A stretch of DNA of 64,000 nt from Christensenella sp. UBA7703 (GTDB lineage Bacteria > Bacillota > Clostridia > Christensenellales > CAG-138): contig DLGD01000019.1 in NCBI GenBank assembly GCA_002482505.1, positions 1 through 64,000 of the forward strand. Direction: 5' to 3'. Positions 34,930-44,416 of this stretch are shown here, one piece after another (within the stretch, counting starts at the first letter, position 1; each line of letters opens with the position of its first letter). Both the position numbers and the translations under genes were made by a program. The notes beneath the pieces are model-generated. The model saw only the letters and a list, made by a program, of their open reading frames with translations. It was not told where the DNA came from and made no database searches.

Positions 34930-37908
34930 ATGAAACGATTTTTCGCATTTCTCATCGCGACCCTCATGCTGAGCAGCACGCTGTTGACGGCGGGTTGTTC
35001 CATCGTGACGCGCGGCAGCGATTACTGCTACCGTTTTTTGGACTATATCTGCGAAGGCTCGTTCGACAAAGCCTACGAAATGCTGGCCGACAGCATCAAA
35101 GCGCCTGAGACAGAAAAAGAGCGCGAAGAGCGCCTCAAAGAAGAAGAAAAAGAAAAAGAAGAAAACCGCAAGATCTGGCGGCAGGTATTCGGGCTCGACA
35201 AAGCGGGTTCCCCCTCGCCGGAGGTTTCCGGCACGCCGGCGCCGTCTGCCGGCACGCCCGACCCCAACGCAACGCCCGACCCCAACGCGACCCCGAACCC
35301 CAGCGTCACACCTGAAGCCTCCGTCACACCCGAGGCTTCCGTCACGCCGGAGACTTCCGTCACGCCGGAAGCTTCCGTTACACCGGAATCAGGCGCAACC
35401 ACCTCCCCCAACACCGTAAACGAGAGCGACATCCCCGCCGATCAGCGCGACACGGACATGACCCCAGCACCGGGCACTACGCCTTCGCCCGCGGCTTCCG
35501 TCACGCCCGAAAGCAGCGCGACGCCGGATCCGAACGCGACCGTGGACCCCAACGCAACACCTTCGCCCACGCCTGACCCGAACGCAACGCCCACGCCCGC
35601 GCCAACGGACGCGGATGGCGACGGCGTACCGGATGACGTAAACAAAACGATCACCAAGGTCGAATTCATTGAGCGTTACCAGAGCATCTTTGACGAGTTG
35701 GAACTCACGGGCATCGACTACACCGCGACGGACGTGGTGGATGGCGAAATCATCGCGCGCGTGAACTACACCCTCACGTACCACAGCGAACGCGCAGGCG
35801 AAGACCTCACCTATGACTTCTCCATCGAAGCCAACCGTATTGAGCACCGCTGGACAATCGACTGGTCGCCCAAACTCATCTTCCCTGATATGGAATGGGG
35901 CGACAGCCTTCGCGTTGGCGTATTGCAGGCCAGCCGTGGCGAGATCCTCGCCTATGGCGAACCATACGCGCAGAACGTGAACGCCATCACTGTCTTCTGT
36001 GTGCCGAGCACGATTCCCAATGTGGATGAGTTCATCCGTACGGTTGCTGCCGTACCGGAGATGGAGATGAAGGAAGACGACGTACGCGAAGCACTCAAGA
36101 AAGTGCGTAACGACTTCGTCAAACTCAAAACATTCTATCCGGATGAGGCGACGATGGACTTGAAGCAGCGGCTGCTCGCCATCACCGGCCTCGCCATCGA
36201 TACAGCAAACTATGGCACACTGCGCTATTATCCAAACGGAGAATCGCTCTGCCATATCATCGGTTACGCCGGTATCATCTCCAAAAAAGAGAAGATCAAC
36301 TACGAAACCTACGGCGACATCCGGTATGACGCGGCAAACAACCGCTATGTATCCACCCCGACGCGCTATAACGGCGACAGCTATATCGGCAAATACGGCC
36401 TGGAGCAGCTCTATGAAGACCAGTTGCTGGGTACCAACGGACGCTTTACCTACATCCAAACCAAAGAAGGCGGCAGCCGCGGCATGCTCTATTCCACCAA
36501 GGCGGTGGACGGCAACGACCTGCATCTGACCATCATACCGGAGCTGCAGGAGCGGCTGGAGGATGTCATCGACACCGTAGTCTATGACGAAAAGATCCAC
36601 GGCAGCGTGGTGGTTATCAACCCCATGACGGGTGCCATTCAAGCGATGACCTCCTGGCCCGGCTTCGACCTCAACGACCTGAGCCGAGGCCTCCCGATCG
36701 AAGAGTGGAACGCGTTGCAGACCGATAAAATCAACCTGCCGCTGTACAACCGAACAACGCAGGGCTTGTATACCCCCGGCTCGGTGTTCAAGCTCATGAC
36801 CAGCGCGGCGCTGCTGGAGACCAACACGATGACGGTCAACGACGTGTTCCCCGGCTCCGAGGACCTCAAGGGCGACACGTGGTATCCTTCCGAGACGTTC
36901 CTTGCAAACCTTGCCGATCGCGCAAGCACGCTGACCTGGAAAGAACAGAGTAACGACCGCGCCTTGGTTCGTACCCGTGCGGACAGCAGAAAATCCCCGA
37001 TGAACATGACCAACTCGATCATCTCGTCGGATAACCTCTTCTTCTCCTACGCCGCGATGCGCATGGGCTGGAAGAAACTGACGGCATTCATGGAACAAAT
37101 CGGCTGGACGACGGCCATCCAGCTGGAGACCGATGGAACCCAACCGCGTATTTATTGGGAGATTAACCCCAATGATAAGGAACAAGTTTCCTGGACAAAC
37201 CTCGCGGAAGGCGGCGAGACCATCTGGCGGCAAAAAGCGGATGGAAGCTATGAAGAAATGCCCAACGTGCATCTGAAGCTGGACAAAATGCTCTACGGCC
37301 TCGATGTAAGCAAGCCGCAGCTGGCAAATGATCGCGCGAAGGATAAGCCGCTGAACGAATACGACCTCGCGGTCACGGGCTACGGTCAGGGCGAAATCCT
37401 GATGTCGCCGCTCCAGATGGCATGCTACGCTTCCGCCTATGCAAACGACGGCATGATCATGCAACCCTATGTTGTGGACAGCATCTGGCATGCAGACGGC
37501 ACGAATTATTCTCTCGTAGAGCAAAAAGAACCGAAGATCTACCGCACCATTTTCCAAAAGGGCACAGTGGACAACATCTACCCCGCGCTGCTGCAGGTCA
37601 TCACCGACGGCACCGCACGCAGCATGGTCAAGAGCTTCATCACCAAGTCTCCGCTCGACCTCGGCTATACCCTCGCCGGTAAAACAGGCACCGCCGAGCT
37701 CAACGACGACAAGACGAAGGAACTCGCGTGGTTCATCTGCTGGCGCGACAGCAAGGGCGGCACGAAGGTAACGGCGGAAAACGCGCGCCTTGTCTGCATC
37801 ATGCTGGAAATCGACCTAACCCGGCTGCCGGACGAATGGAGTCAGATGAAGTTTGATATCGCCCGCGCGCTGCTCAAGGACGATATTCTGAACGAGACCG
37901 AAGGCTGA
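34930..37908 (+). CDS. Class B penicillin-binding protein, MecA-type, lipoprotein
   Basis: 992 residues from the ATG at 34930 (AAAGGATCAAGG upstream). Signal peptide with lipobox LTAGC (Cys23), so it is probably a lipoprotein on the outer face of the membrane. Its NTF2-like MecA N-terminal domain is split by a Pro/Thr/Ala repeat stretch (about 93-238, units like TPEASV and PNATPD). Then come the dimerisation region and transpeptidase with Ser618-x-x-Lys621, SDN (700-702) and KTG (918-920), all intact. It cross-links peptidoglycan and may have low beta-lactam affinity like its relatives (family knowledge). It is followed by a terminator and murG. Confidence 0.92.
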   Translation: MKRFFAFLIATLMLSSTLLTAGCSIVTRGSDYCYRFLDYICEGSFDKAYEMLADSIKAPETEKEREERLKEEEKEKEENRKIWRQVFGLDKAGSPSPEVSGTPAPSAGTPDPNATPDPNATPNPSVTPEASVTPEASVTPETSVTPEASVTPESGATTSPNTVNESDIPADQRDTDMTPAPGTTPSPAASVTPESSATPDPNATVDPNATPSPTPDPNATPTPAPTDADGDGVPDDVNKTITKVEFIERYQSIFDELELTGIDYTATDVVDGEIIARVNYTLTYHSERAGEDLTYDFSIEANRIEHRWTIDWSPKLIFPDMEWGDSLRVGVLQASRGEILAYGEPYAQNVNAITVFCVPSTIPNVDEFIRTVAAVPEMEMKEDDVREALKKVRNDFVKLKTFYPDEATMDLKQRLLAITGLAIDTANYGTLRYYPNGESLCHIIGYAGIISKKEKINYETYGDIRYDAANNRYVSTPTRYNGDSYIGKYGLEQLYEDQLLGTNGRFTYIQTKEGGSRGMLYSTKAVDGNDLHLTIIPELQERLEDVIDTVVYDEKIHGSVVVINPMTGAIQAMTSWPGFDLNDLSRGLPIEEWNALQTDKINLPLYNRTTQGLYTPGSVFKLMTSAALLETNTMTVNDVFPGSEDLKGDTWYPSETFLANLADRASTLTWKEQSNDRALVRTRADSRKSPMNMTNSIISSDNLFFSYAAMRMGWKKLTAFMEQIGWTTAIQLETDGTQPRIYWEINPNDKEQVSWTNLAEGGETIWRQKADGSYEEMPNVHLKLDKMLYGLDVSKPQLANDRAKDKPLNEYDLAVTGYGQGEILMSPLQMACYASAYANDGMIMQPYVVDSIWHADGTNYSLVEQKEPKIYRTIFQKGTVDNIYPALLQVITDGTARSMVKSFITKSPLDLGYTLAGKTGTAELNDDKTKELAWFICWRDSKGGTKVTAENARLVCIMLEIDLTRLPDEWSQMKFDIARALLKDDILNETEG

Positions 37909-37976
37909 GAAACGCAACTCACACTGGACAATCCGACAGGATTGTCATACACTAAACCACAGATAACGAACATCAA

Positions 37977-38010
37977 CACACGATCGGTTCGCACCGGTCG
38001 TGTGCTTTTT
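37977..38010 (+). terminator. Terminator after the PBP gene
   Basis: Stem CACACGA-CGGT / ACCG-TCGTGTG with a TCGC loop, then CTTTTT. It lies 20 nt before the murG start, so readthrough or a second promoter must feed murG. Confidence 0.82.
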
Positions 38011-38030
38011 CGGGGAGAAACACAACTGTT

Positions 38031-39116
38031 ATGGCAGAACAATCGACCGGAGTAAAGCGAATCATCTTCACCGGCGGCGGCACCGCGGGGCATGTGACCC
38101 CAAATATCGCGCTCATGGAACCGCTCCTGAGAGAAGGATGGGACGTACACTACATCGGCTCCCAAAGCGGTATGGAAAAAGGGTTGATCGCAGGCATCCA
38201 GGGGGTCACTTACCATGGCATCTCCACGGGCAAGCTCAGGCGATATTTCTCTTGGCAAAATTTCATCGATCCGTTTCGGGTCATCAAAGGTTATGTTCAG
38301 GCAAGACGGCTGATTCGCAAGATTCAGCCGGATGTGATCTTCAGCAAGGGCGGCTTTGTCTCCGTTCCGGTTGTGCTCGGCGCCGGCAAGGTTCCTGTTG
38401 TTGCACATGAGTCGGACTATTCTCCGGGGCTAAGCAACCGTATCGCGACGCATTTTACGGATCAGGTCTGCCTGAGCTTTGAGGACACACTGGCGCATAT
38501 TCCGCACGGCAAAGGCATCTTCACCGGCACGCCGATTCGCCCCGCGCTCTACGGCGGCAGCCGGGAAAGAGCGCTCGCGTTTACGGGTTTTTCCGGCGAG
38601 AAACCGGTGCTGCTCATCATGGGGGGCAGCCTCGGCGCGCAGAAACTCAACGAGCTGGTCCGCGAAGCGCTACCGATGCTCTGCGAAACATATGATGTCC
38701 TCCATTTGTGCGGACGCGGTAAAAACGACTGCTCCTGCACCGCGTGCGGCTACAATCAATATGAATACATCAACGAAGAATTACCGGATCTATTCGCGCT
38801 ATGCGACATCGTCCTCTCCCGCGCGGGTGCAAACAGCGTGTTTGAACTGCTCGCGCTCAATAAACCGAGTGTGCTCGTCCCGCTGACCTCCGCAAGTTCG
38901 CGCGGGGATCAGTTGCTCAACGCGAATTATTTCGAAAAGAAAGGCTACGCAAAGGTCGTCGATCAAAATGCCGCGACACCGGAATCGCTGGTTGCAGCGA
39001 TAGACGAGGTGTATCAACAACGCGAAGCATATGCAGAGCGGATGTGTCAAGACACGCGCTCGGACGGAACAGAATCGATCTTAGCGATCATCAAGAAGGC
39101 GGCAACGAATGGATAA
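38031..39116 (+). CDS. murG: MurG glycosyltransferase (lipid II synthesis)
   Basis: 361 residues. Motifs GGGTAGHV (15-22), GGSLGAQKLNE and SRAGANSVFELLAL are those of MurG, which adds GlcNAc to lipid I at the inner membrane face. It overlaps the next gene by 8 nt. The neighbouring transpeptidase gene makes a small cell-wall cluster, away from the usual dcw operon. Confidence 0.95.
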   Translation: MAEQSTGVKRIIFTGGGTAGHVTPNIALMEPLLREGWDVHYIGSQSGMEKGLIAGIQGVTYHGISTGKLRRYFSWQNFIDPFRVIKGYVQARRLIRKIQPDVIFSKGGFVSVPVVLGAGKVPVVAHESDYSPGLSNRIATHFTDQVCLSFEDTLAHIPHGKGIFTGTPIRPALYGGSRERALAFTGFSGEKPVLLIMGGSLGAQKLNELVREALPMLCETYDVLHLCGRGKNDCSCTACGYNQYEYINEELPDLFALCDIVLSRAGANSVFELLALNKPSVLVPLTSASSRGDQLLNANYFEKKGYAKVVDQNAATPESLVAAIDEVYQQREAYAERMCQDTRSDGTESILAIIKKAATNG

Positions 39117-40977
39117 TTCTACAACGAAAACACCCGGCGATCCCTCCGGAACCAAAAACCCCGGTGGAGCGTCCGGCTCCGCGCCACGTGGCGCAGCGGG
39201 CGGCAAGCCATATTCTGACCGCAGACCGGCATCCCAGGGGTCTAAGCCATATGGTGATCGGAAACCTGCTCCATATGGTGCAAAACCCGCTTCTAAGCCA
39301 TACGGTGAGAAGCGCGCTTACGCACCAGGCGATAAGCCAGCGCCAAGACCCTATGGCGATAAACCAGCGCCAAGACCCTATGGCGACAAGCCAGCTCCAA
39401 GACCCTATGGCGACAAACCTGCGCCAAGACCGTATGGCGAGAAACGCTCTTATTCGCAAAGCAAGCCCTATCCCGAACGAAAACAGTTTTCCGATCATAA
39501 ACCTTATCCCCGCTCTGCCCCTGCGCCGCGCGTGACCCCGCGCGAAGAGGAAGCGGCCGTAACCGAGCAACAGTTGCAGGTTCTCGTCTCCACGATTGCG
39601 ACGGAACCCGTCACCTCACTCTCCGCCCTCGCCGCCCATGCGAAAAAACGTGCTGCCAGAGAGACGCTGGAGCGGATCTTTTCCGAACGCACAATCCTTT
39701 ATAATGCCTTATCCGCGCCGGAACCGAAGGCACGCAAGAACGCCGCGCGCGTGCTCGGCGCGTTTGCCAACGAGCGGGACACCGATGCGCTGATCTCAGC
39801 CCTTCAAACAGAGGAAACGCGCTTCGTGATCCCCTCCATTCTCCTCGCGCTGGGCGCCATCGCAAACAGCCGCGCCGGAGAAGCAATCCTCGCCTTTGTG
39901 CCTCCCGTGGCAGCGGACGAGACCGAGGAGAAGCACATTGCAGACATCGTTGAGGCGTTGGAGAAAGCGAAAGCTGCTCTTACCCGGGATATTCCCCTGC
40001 CAGAGCGTACGCGCCTCTCCCAACCGCGTGAAGTCCTCTTGGTTCCGCCGGTTGGTTTCGGTCAGATTCTTCACAAAGAAAACACGTCGCGCGGATTTAT
40101 TGCGACGCTGCAGCCCGACGGCGTACATGTAACCACCGACCAGATCAAAACCCTGCAGGAGCTGCGGTGCGCGCAAGAACTGCTGCTCCCGCTCGGCAGC
40201 AATCTCCCGATTGATGCGGAGCAGCTTTCAGCACTTGCAAGCCCCGTTTTGACCCGCCCGTATCGAATTGAGCTACGCGCTTATTCCGGCGACAGGGCGG
40301 CGTTCATCCGCGCGGTCTCCTCCGCGCTCGGCGGCGGGGATAACCCCTCGCGCTATGCGGACGAGCTACGAATCGTTTGCAACAACGATAAGTGTGATCT
40401 GTTTATCCGCCCGCGGGACGTTCCGGACACGCGTTTTGCCTACCGTTTGCGCACGTTGCCTGCGTCGATTCATCCTGTGCAGGCGGCTTGCCTTGCGCGC
40501 TATGCGCTCTCGTTTGTCTCCGCTGCTCGTCCGCGCACGCTGGACCCGTTCTGCGGCAGCGGAACGCTGTTGCTGGAGCTGGAGCGTGTCGTGTCTACAG
40601 GGTTGATCGGGGTGGATGTCTCCGAACGCGCGCTGGACGCTGCGCGGGAGAATGCAGCCGCCGCCCACAGCGGCGCGCGATTTGTCCACAAGGATATACT
40701 GAAATTTGAACCGCGCGATCCGTTTGACCTCATCCTCTCCAACATGCCGTTTGGCAACCGCGTCGGCACGCACAGCGCAAACGAAACGCTGTATCGCGAC
40801 TTTGTGCATGCACTGCCAAAGCTGCTCGCCTTCGGCGGAATCGCGGTGCTGTATACCATGGAACACAAACTGCTCACAACCTTCCTGAAAGCCGAGCCAA
40901 GCCTCGCCCTCGCGGCGGAGCTCACGACCGAGGCGGGCGGACTCAACCCTCGCGTCACCGTCGTGCGGCGGGTATAG
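39109..40977 (+). CDS. RNA methyltransferase-like protein with repeat tail and HEAT-like repeats
   Basis: 622 residues. Residues 1-145 are low-complexity and basic, with repeats of KPAPRPYGD. Residues about 150-285 are helical and HEAT-like (RKNAARVLGAFANERDTDAL, ILLALGAIANSRAGEAIL). A middle region is of unclear type. The C-terminal part is a class I methyltransferase with DPFCGSGTLLLE (479-490) and SNMPFG (544-549), close to the TRM11/RlmL/UPF0020 group that makes N2-methylguanosine. The fusion is unusual. The start overlaps murG by 8 nt. Substrate RNA is unknown. Confidence 0.78.
   Translation: MDNSTTKTPGDPSGTKNPGGASGSAPRGAAGGKPYSDRRPASQGSKPYGDRKPAPYGAKPASKPYGEKRAYAPGDKPAPRPYGDKPAPRPYGDKPAPRPYGDKPAPRPYGEKRSYSQSKPYPERKQFSDHKPYPRSAPAPRVTPREEEAAVTEQQLQVLVSTIATEPVTSLSALAAHAKKRAARETLERIFSERTILYNALSAPEPKARKNAARVLGAFANERDTDALISALQTEETRFVIPSILLALGAIANSRAGEAILAFVPPVAADETEEKHIADIVEALEKAKAALTRDIPLPERTRLSQPREVLLVPPVGFGQILHKENTSRGFIATLQPDGVHVTTDQIKTLQELRCAQELLLPLGSNLPIDAEQLSALASPVLTRPYRIELRAYSGDRAAFIRAVSSALGGGDNPSRYADELRIVCNNDKCDLFIRPRDVPDTRFAYRLRTLPASIHPVQAACLARYALSFVSAARPRTLDPFCGSGTLLLELERVVSTGLIGVDVSERALDAARENAAAAHSGARFVHKDILKFEPRDPFDLILSNMPFGNRVGTHSANETLYRDFVHALPKLLAFGGIAVLYTMEHKLLTTFLKAEPSLALAAELTTEAGGLNPRVTVVRRV
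39331..39438 (+). repeat. Coding tandem repeat, 27 bp x 4
   Basis: Four in-frame copies encode DKPAPRPYG with only a few silent changes between units. Related shorter units flank it. Such runs can vary in copy number by slippage. Confidence 0.9.
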
Positions 40978-41017
40978 TGCAAACTCCCGCATTTTTTAAG
41001 AATCACAAGACAACACA

Positions 41018-41050
41018 AAAGCCACCCGCATTTCTGTTCGGGTGGCTTTC
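41018..41050. terminator. Bidirectional terminator between methyltransferase and LDH genes
   Basis: Stem AAAGCCACCCG / CGGGTGGCTTT with an 11-nt loop; A and T runs on both sides serve the two converging genes. Its core matches the palindromes near 47.3 and 47.5 kb. Confidence 0.85.
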
Positions 41051-41093
41051 TTCTGTTTTACAGGTGATTCTGCGATCAGGCGCGACTGATCTC

Positions 41094-42044
41094 TCAGGTA
41101 TTCGACAGCTGCGCGATGAAGGCCCGCAGCGTCTTTGCGCTGTTGATGAGCGCTTCTTCTTCCTGCGGCGTGAGGCTGTATTGGATGATGCCATCTACGC
41201 CACGCTGGTTGATCACCGAAGGAAGGCTCAGCGCGACATCGTGGATGCCATACGGGCCATCGAGTACGCTCGCGACAGTCTTGATCGAGTTTTTATCCTT
41301 CACGACCGCTTCAATGATATTTTCTACGATTCCGGCGATTGCGAAATAGGTTGCGCCCTTGAGGCGGATGACCTCCGCGCCACCGTTCTTTGTCTTGGTG
41401 ACGATGTCCAGTTTCTCCGCATCGCTCAGCGGAATACCCATCGATTTGCAATAGATGTCCACGCTCTGGCCTGCAATCTGCGTCGCACTCCAAACCGGAA
41501 CTTGCGAATCGCCATGTTCGCCGATGATATAGCCATGCACGTTTTGAATATCGACATTCAAACGCTGCGCCAAATAGAATCGAAAACGCGCGGAATCGAG
41601 CGCGGTGCCCGTGCCAAACACTTTACTTGCAGGCAGCCCCGACCATTTCTGAATGAGATAAGTCAAAACATCCGCCGGATTTGCAACGACGATGATCACA
41701 CCGTGGTTGTAATATTTCATGATGTTTTCGGTGATGCTTTTTGCCACGGGAATGTTCTTGGTCGCAAGGTCGAGTCTGGTTTCACCGGGCTTGCGGTTGA
41801 GTCCCGCAGTCATCACAATTGCGTCGCAGTTCGCGCACTCCGAATAGTCGCCCGCGTGAATATTCATCTGTCCAAGATGGCAAAGCCCGTGGTTGATATC
41901 CAGTGCTTCCCCCATTGCTTTGTCATTATTGACATCGATCAGAACGATTTCACTTGCGGTACGGTTGATGGCAACATTGTATGCGATCGCCGCGCCGACG
42001 TACCCTGCGCCGATGATCGCGATTTTTGATTTACCTTGCAGCAT
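41094..42044 (-). CDS. ldh: L-lactate dehydrogenase family protein
   Basis: 316 residues, GGAGG 9 nt before the ATG. NAD-binding GAGYVG (12-17), Arg153 and the catalytic His177 (GEHGDS) are intact. It should interconvert pyruvate and lactate in fermentation. The substrate loop reads LNRKPGETR, so the position that is Gln102 in classical LDH is Arg84 here. Arg is the malate dehydrogenase residue at that place, although KPGETRLDL and the rest look LDH-like, and I recall clostridial LDHs with Arg there. Substrate assignment is therefore less certain than family assignment. It appears monocistronic. Confidence 0.85.
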   Translation of the reverse strand: MLQGKSKIAIIGAGYVGAAIAYNVAINRTASEIVLIDVNNDKAMGEALDINHGLCHLGQMNIHAGDYSECANCDAIVMTAGLNRKPGETRLDLATKNIPVAKSITENIMKYYNHGVIIVVANPADVLTYLIQKWSGLPASKVFGTGTALDSARFRFYLAQRLNVDIQNVHGYIIGEHGDSQVPVWSATQIAGQSVDIYCKSMGIPLSDAEKLDIVTKTKNGGAEVIRLKGATYFAIAGIVENIIEAVVKDKNSIKTVASVLDGPYGIHDVALSLPSVINQRGVDGIIQYSLTPQEEEALINSAKTLRAFIAQLSNT

Positions 42045-42355
42045 GATTAGCTACCTCCGTGTTTTTTATCGATGAGCAGGCGGTCTGCCCGAATTCGAAT
42101 CAAACGCGGTCTTGGCGAATCGTCGGGATCGCGTACAGTTGACGTGCAATTTTATTTCATTCCGAAACGCAATTTTGCGCCACGGTACACATCATATTCC
42201 GATTGCAAGTACTCTTAAAGCACAAATCTGATATATAAGTCATTCAAAAGTTACATAGCTGAGGTGTCTGCTTCTCGTTGCGTTTTCTATTCACTACCCG
42301 CTCGTTTGGGTTGCATGACTGCCAAAAACCGGAAGCAATGGCCTCTCGTTTTCTT
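42045..42355. other. Intergenic region, about 310 bp
   Basis: Upstream of ldh. No gene is supportable, and no obvious Rex-type site or strong promoter is seen. Confidence 0.5.
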
Positions 42356-42391
42356 CAAAAAAACACCTGCGTCCCGTTTGAAGGACGCAGG
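42356..42391 (-). terminator. Terminator of the polysaccharide ABC operon
   Basis: On the minus strand a perfect 9-bp stem CCTGCGTCC / GGACGCAGG with an 8-nt loop, followed by a run of T. It lies about 100 bp past the ATPase gene. Confidence 0.85.
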
Positions 42392-42488
42392 CAATGAGTC
42401 GATTTGCTTTGAGCAGCTTCTTCCATCATTCTTAAAGAAGCTTCTCAGAATTTCTTGTGTTTTCGAAAAACGGTCTTATCGCCTAGTG

Positions 42489-43274
42489 TTACTTGGGCGA
42501 GGGATATTGTTGCGCTGCTTCAACCAGCGCCTCCGCGTTGCCCGAAAGGAATGATCCGTAGAGCTCGCAAATCCTCTGTGTATCGCCAAGGGCAACCGCC
42601 TCACCGTGGTTAAGCCAGAGCACCTTTGTGCAAAGATTTTCGATCTGCTGAACCGAGTGTGAAACCAGAATCGTCACCGCACCGCTTTTTATAATCTCCA
42701 TCATCTTCTTGGAGCTCTTCTCCTGAAATGCGCCGTCGCCAACGGAAAGCACCTCATCCAGAATTAAAATCTCGGGTTGCACCAAGGACGCAATGGAAAA
42801 CGCAAGGCGGGACTGCATGCCAGAGGAAAGCTGCTTAAACGGCCGTTCCTCAAAGTCCTGGAGCTCTGCGAAATCAATGATTTGATCATACGCTTCATTC
42901 ATGAATTTTCGGGTGTAACCGAGCATAGCACCGCGCAGATAGGCATTTTCTTTCACGGTTAAATCGCCGTCAAAACCGGAAGCGAGTTCTAGTAATGCAG
43001 AGATGCGCCCATCGCAGGTGATTTCTCCACTGGTTGGTACCATAACGCCCGTCACCGCTTTGAGGAGTGTGGACTTACCCGCGCCGTTGGAGCCAATGAT
43101 GCCCAGCAGATCCCCTTCAAACAGCTCGAATGAGACGTTTTTGACCGCCATAAAGTTCTCAACCTGATAGGTATGGGTCAGCTTTCGCATCGTCCATTCC
43201 TTGAGCCCGATGTCTCGAAAATCACCAAATTTATATCGAATCGATACGTTGTCTACCTTAAGAACAGATCGCAT
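42489..43274 (-). CDS. Polysaccharide-export ABC transporter ATPase (Wzt/TagH-like)
   Basis: 261 residues. Walker A GSNGAGKST (61-69), signature LSSGMQ (149-154), Walker B ILILDEVLSVGD (169-180). The long N-terminal lead (about 45 residues before VKNVSFE) and LSSGM signature are those of O-antigen/teichoic-acid exporters. There is no C-terminal sugar-binding domain, so it is the short type. It pairs with the permease upstream on the same strand, 95 bp away. Confidence 0.9.
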   Translation of the reverse strand: MRSVLKVDNVSIRYKFGDFRDIGLKEWTMRKLTHTYQVENFMAVKNVSFELFEGDLLGIIGSNGAGKSTLLKAVTGVMVPTSGEITCDGRISALLELASGFDGDLTVKENAYLRGAMLGYTRKFMNEAYDQIIDFAELQDFEERPFKQLSSGMQSRLAFSIASLVQPEILILDEVLSVGDGAFQEKSSKKMMEIIKSGAVTILVSHSVQQIENLCTKVLWLNHGEAVALGDTQRICELYGSFLSGNAEALVEAAQQYPSPK

Positions 43275-43369
43275 GCTTGTCCCTCACAGATCTTGTTGGA
43301 ATGCGGGTGCGGCGCAGCGTTGCAGTTGCTTGCGCGCGTCGTGAAAGAGTTCAAATGAGCCGATACCGT

Positions 43370-44137
43370 TTATACGTAATAGAGGAACTCGTGGTTGTAT
43401 TTGCGGTATACGTACGTACCGATTGCAAGCGCAATGAGCGCATATGCCGCGGCAAGCAAATGAAACCCCGGAGATGGAATCACGCCATCGAGCACTATTT
43501 TTCTGAAATAGCGGATATAGAGGTATACCGGGTTCGCGAGGAACGCCATTTGAATCTTATAGCTGAACCCTTCAATCGTATAAAAGATGGCGGACATCCA
43601 CATCAACAACTGCGTGATAACCCCCCAGAGATATTGCATATCCCGGAAGAAGACATATAGCGCCGAAAGAATCATTCCCATACCGATATTAAACGCTACA
43701 AGGCACGTTATCGGATACAGCAAGCAGACAAATTTCCAGGTGAACGTCACCCCGTCGATCGCCGCAAAGCCAAAGAACAGCAGCAATGTCAAGCCAAAGT
43801 TGATCAAGGACGACACGTTTTGCGAAAGCAGGAACAGATACTTTGGTACGTTGACCTTTGTAAAGATGCCCGCGTTGTTCACAAGCGCATTCATACTCAG
43901 GTTTGTCGAATCAGTAAAATATGCAAAAACAAGCTGGCCGGAGAACAAATAGACCACATAGTGTTTCATATTGCCGCCAAAGAAGTTGCTGAACACGACC
44001 CACATGATCATCAGCGTCATCAATGGGGAAAGTATGCTCCAGGCCATGCCAAGCATGGTTCGCTTATATTTTTTCGTAAAGTCGCGCTTTACAAGCTCGG
44101 TGAATAGAAACTGGTATCGCTTGATTTTCTCTAGCAT
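43370..44137 (-). CDS. Polysaccharide-export ABC transporter permease (Wzm/TagG-like)
   Basis: 255 residues with six membrane segments. The N-terminal FTELVKRDFTKKYKRTMLGMAWSILSPLM is the ABC-2 polysaccharide permease pattern. It has a GAGGAAG site. It forms an exporter with the downstream ATPase for a cell-surface glycan or teichoic-acid-like polymer; no glycosyltransferase genes are adjacent. Confidence 0.92.
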   Translation of the reverse strand: MLEKIKRYQFLFTELVKRDFTKKYKRTMLGMAWSILSPLMTLMIMWVVFSNFFGGNMKHYVVYLFSGQLVFAYFTDSTNLSMNALVNNAGIFTKVNVPKYLFLLSQNVSSLINFGLTLLLFFGFAAIDGVTFTWKFVCLLYPITCLVAFNIGMGMILSALYVFFRDMQYLWGVITQLLMWMSAIFYTIEGFSYKIQMAFLANPVYLYIRYFRKIVLDGVIPSPGFHLLAAAYALIALAIGTYVYRKYNHEFLYYV

Positions 44138-44416
44138 GGCTTCCTCTCAATGAAAAAATACATTTCGCGCAAATTGCGTTTTGGGCACTTAGCATTCTAT
44201 CAAAAGCCGTCCCGATCCGCCATATCTCGGCTGGCTATACGATCCTTATTTGAAAGGGTTGCAGTATAGTCTATAACAGTTTTTGCCCTTTGTAAATGCG
44301 GGGATCGTATTTTACGCATTCTCCCGGCCAAATCAGGCGCCCATGATTCCGCGCCAACAAGCTGTTTTTCTCGGTTGCATCCATCGAAACCGGCAGGCTT
44401 TCCAGTGGGTGTTTCC

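Noticed and set aside
35389..37557. A 722-codon open frame on the minus strand opposite the PBP gene
   Set aside because: It lies wholly opposite a gene with intact catalytic motifs, has no ribosome site, and is explained by GC-rich codon bias of the real gene.
39331..39438. Regular 27-bp repeats considered as a CRISPR array
   Set aside because: There are no spacers and the units are in frame inside a coding region.
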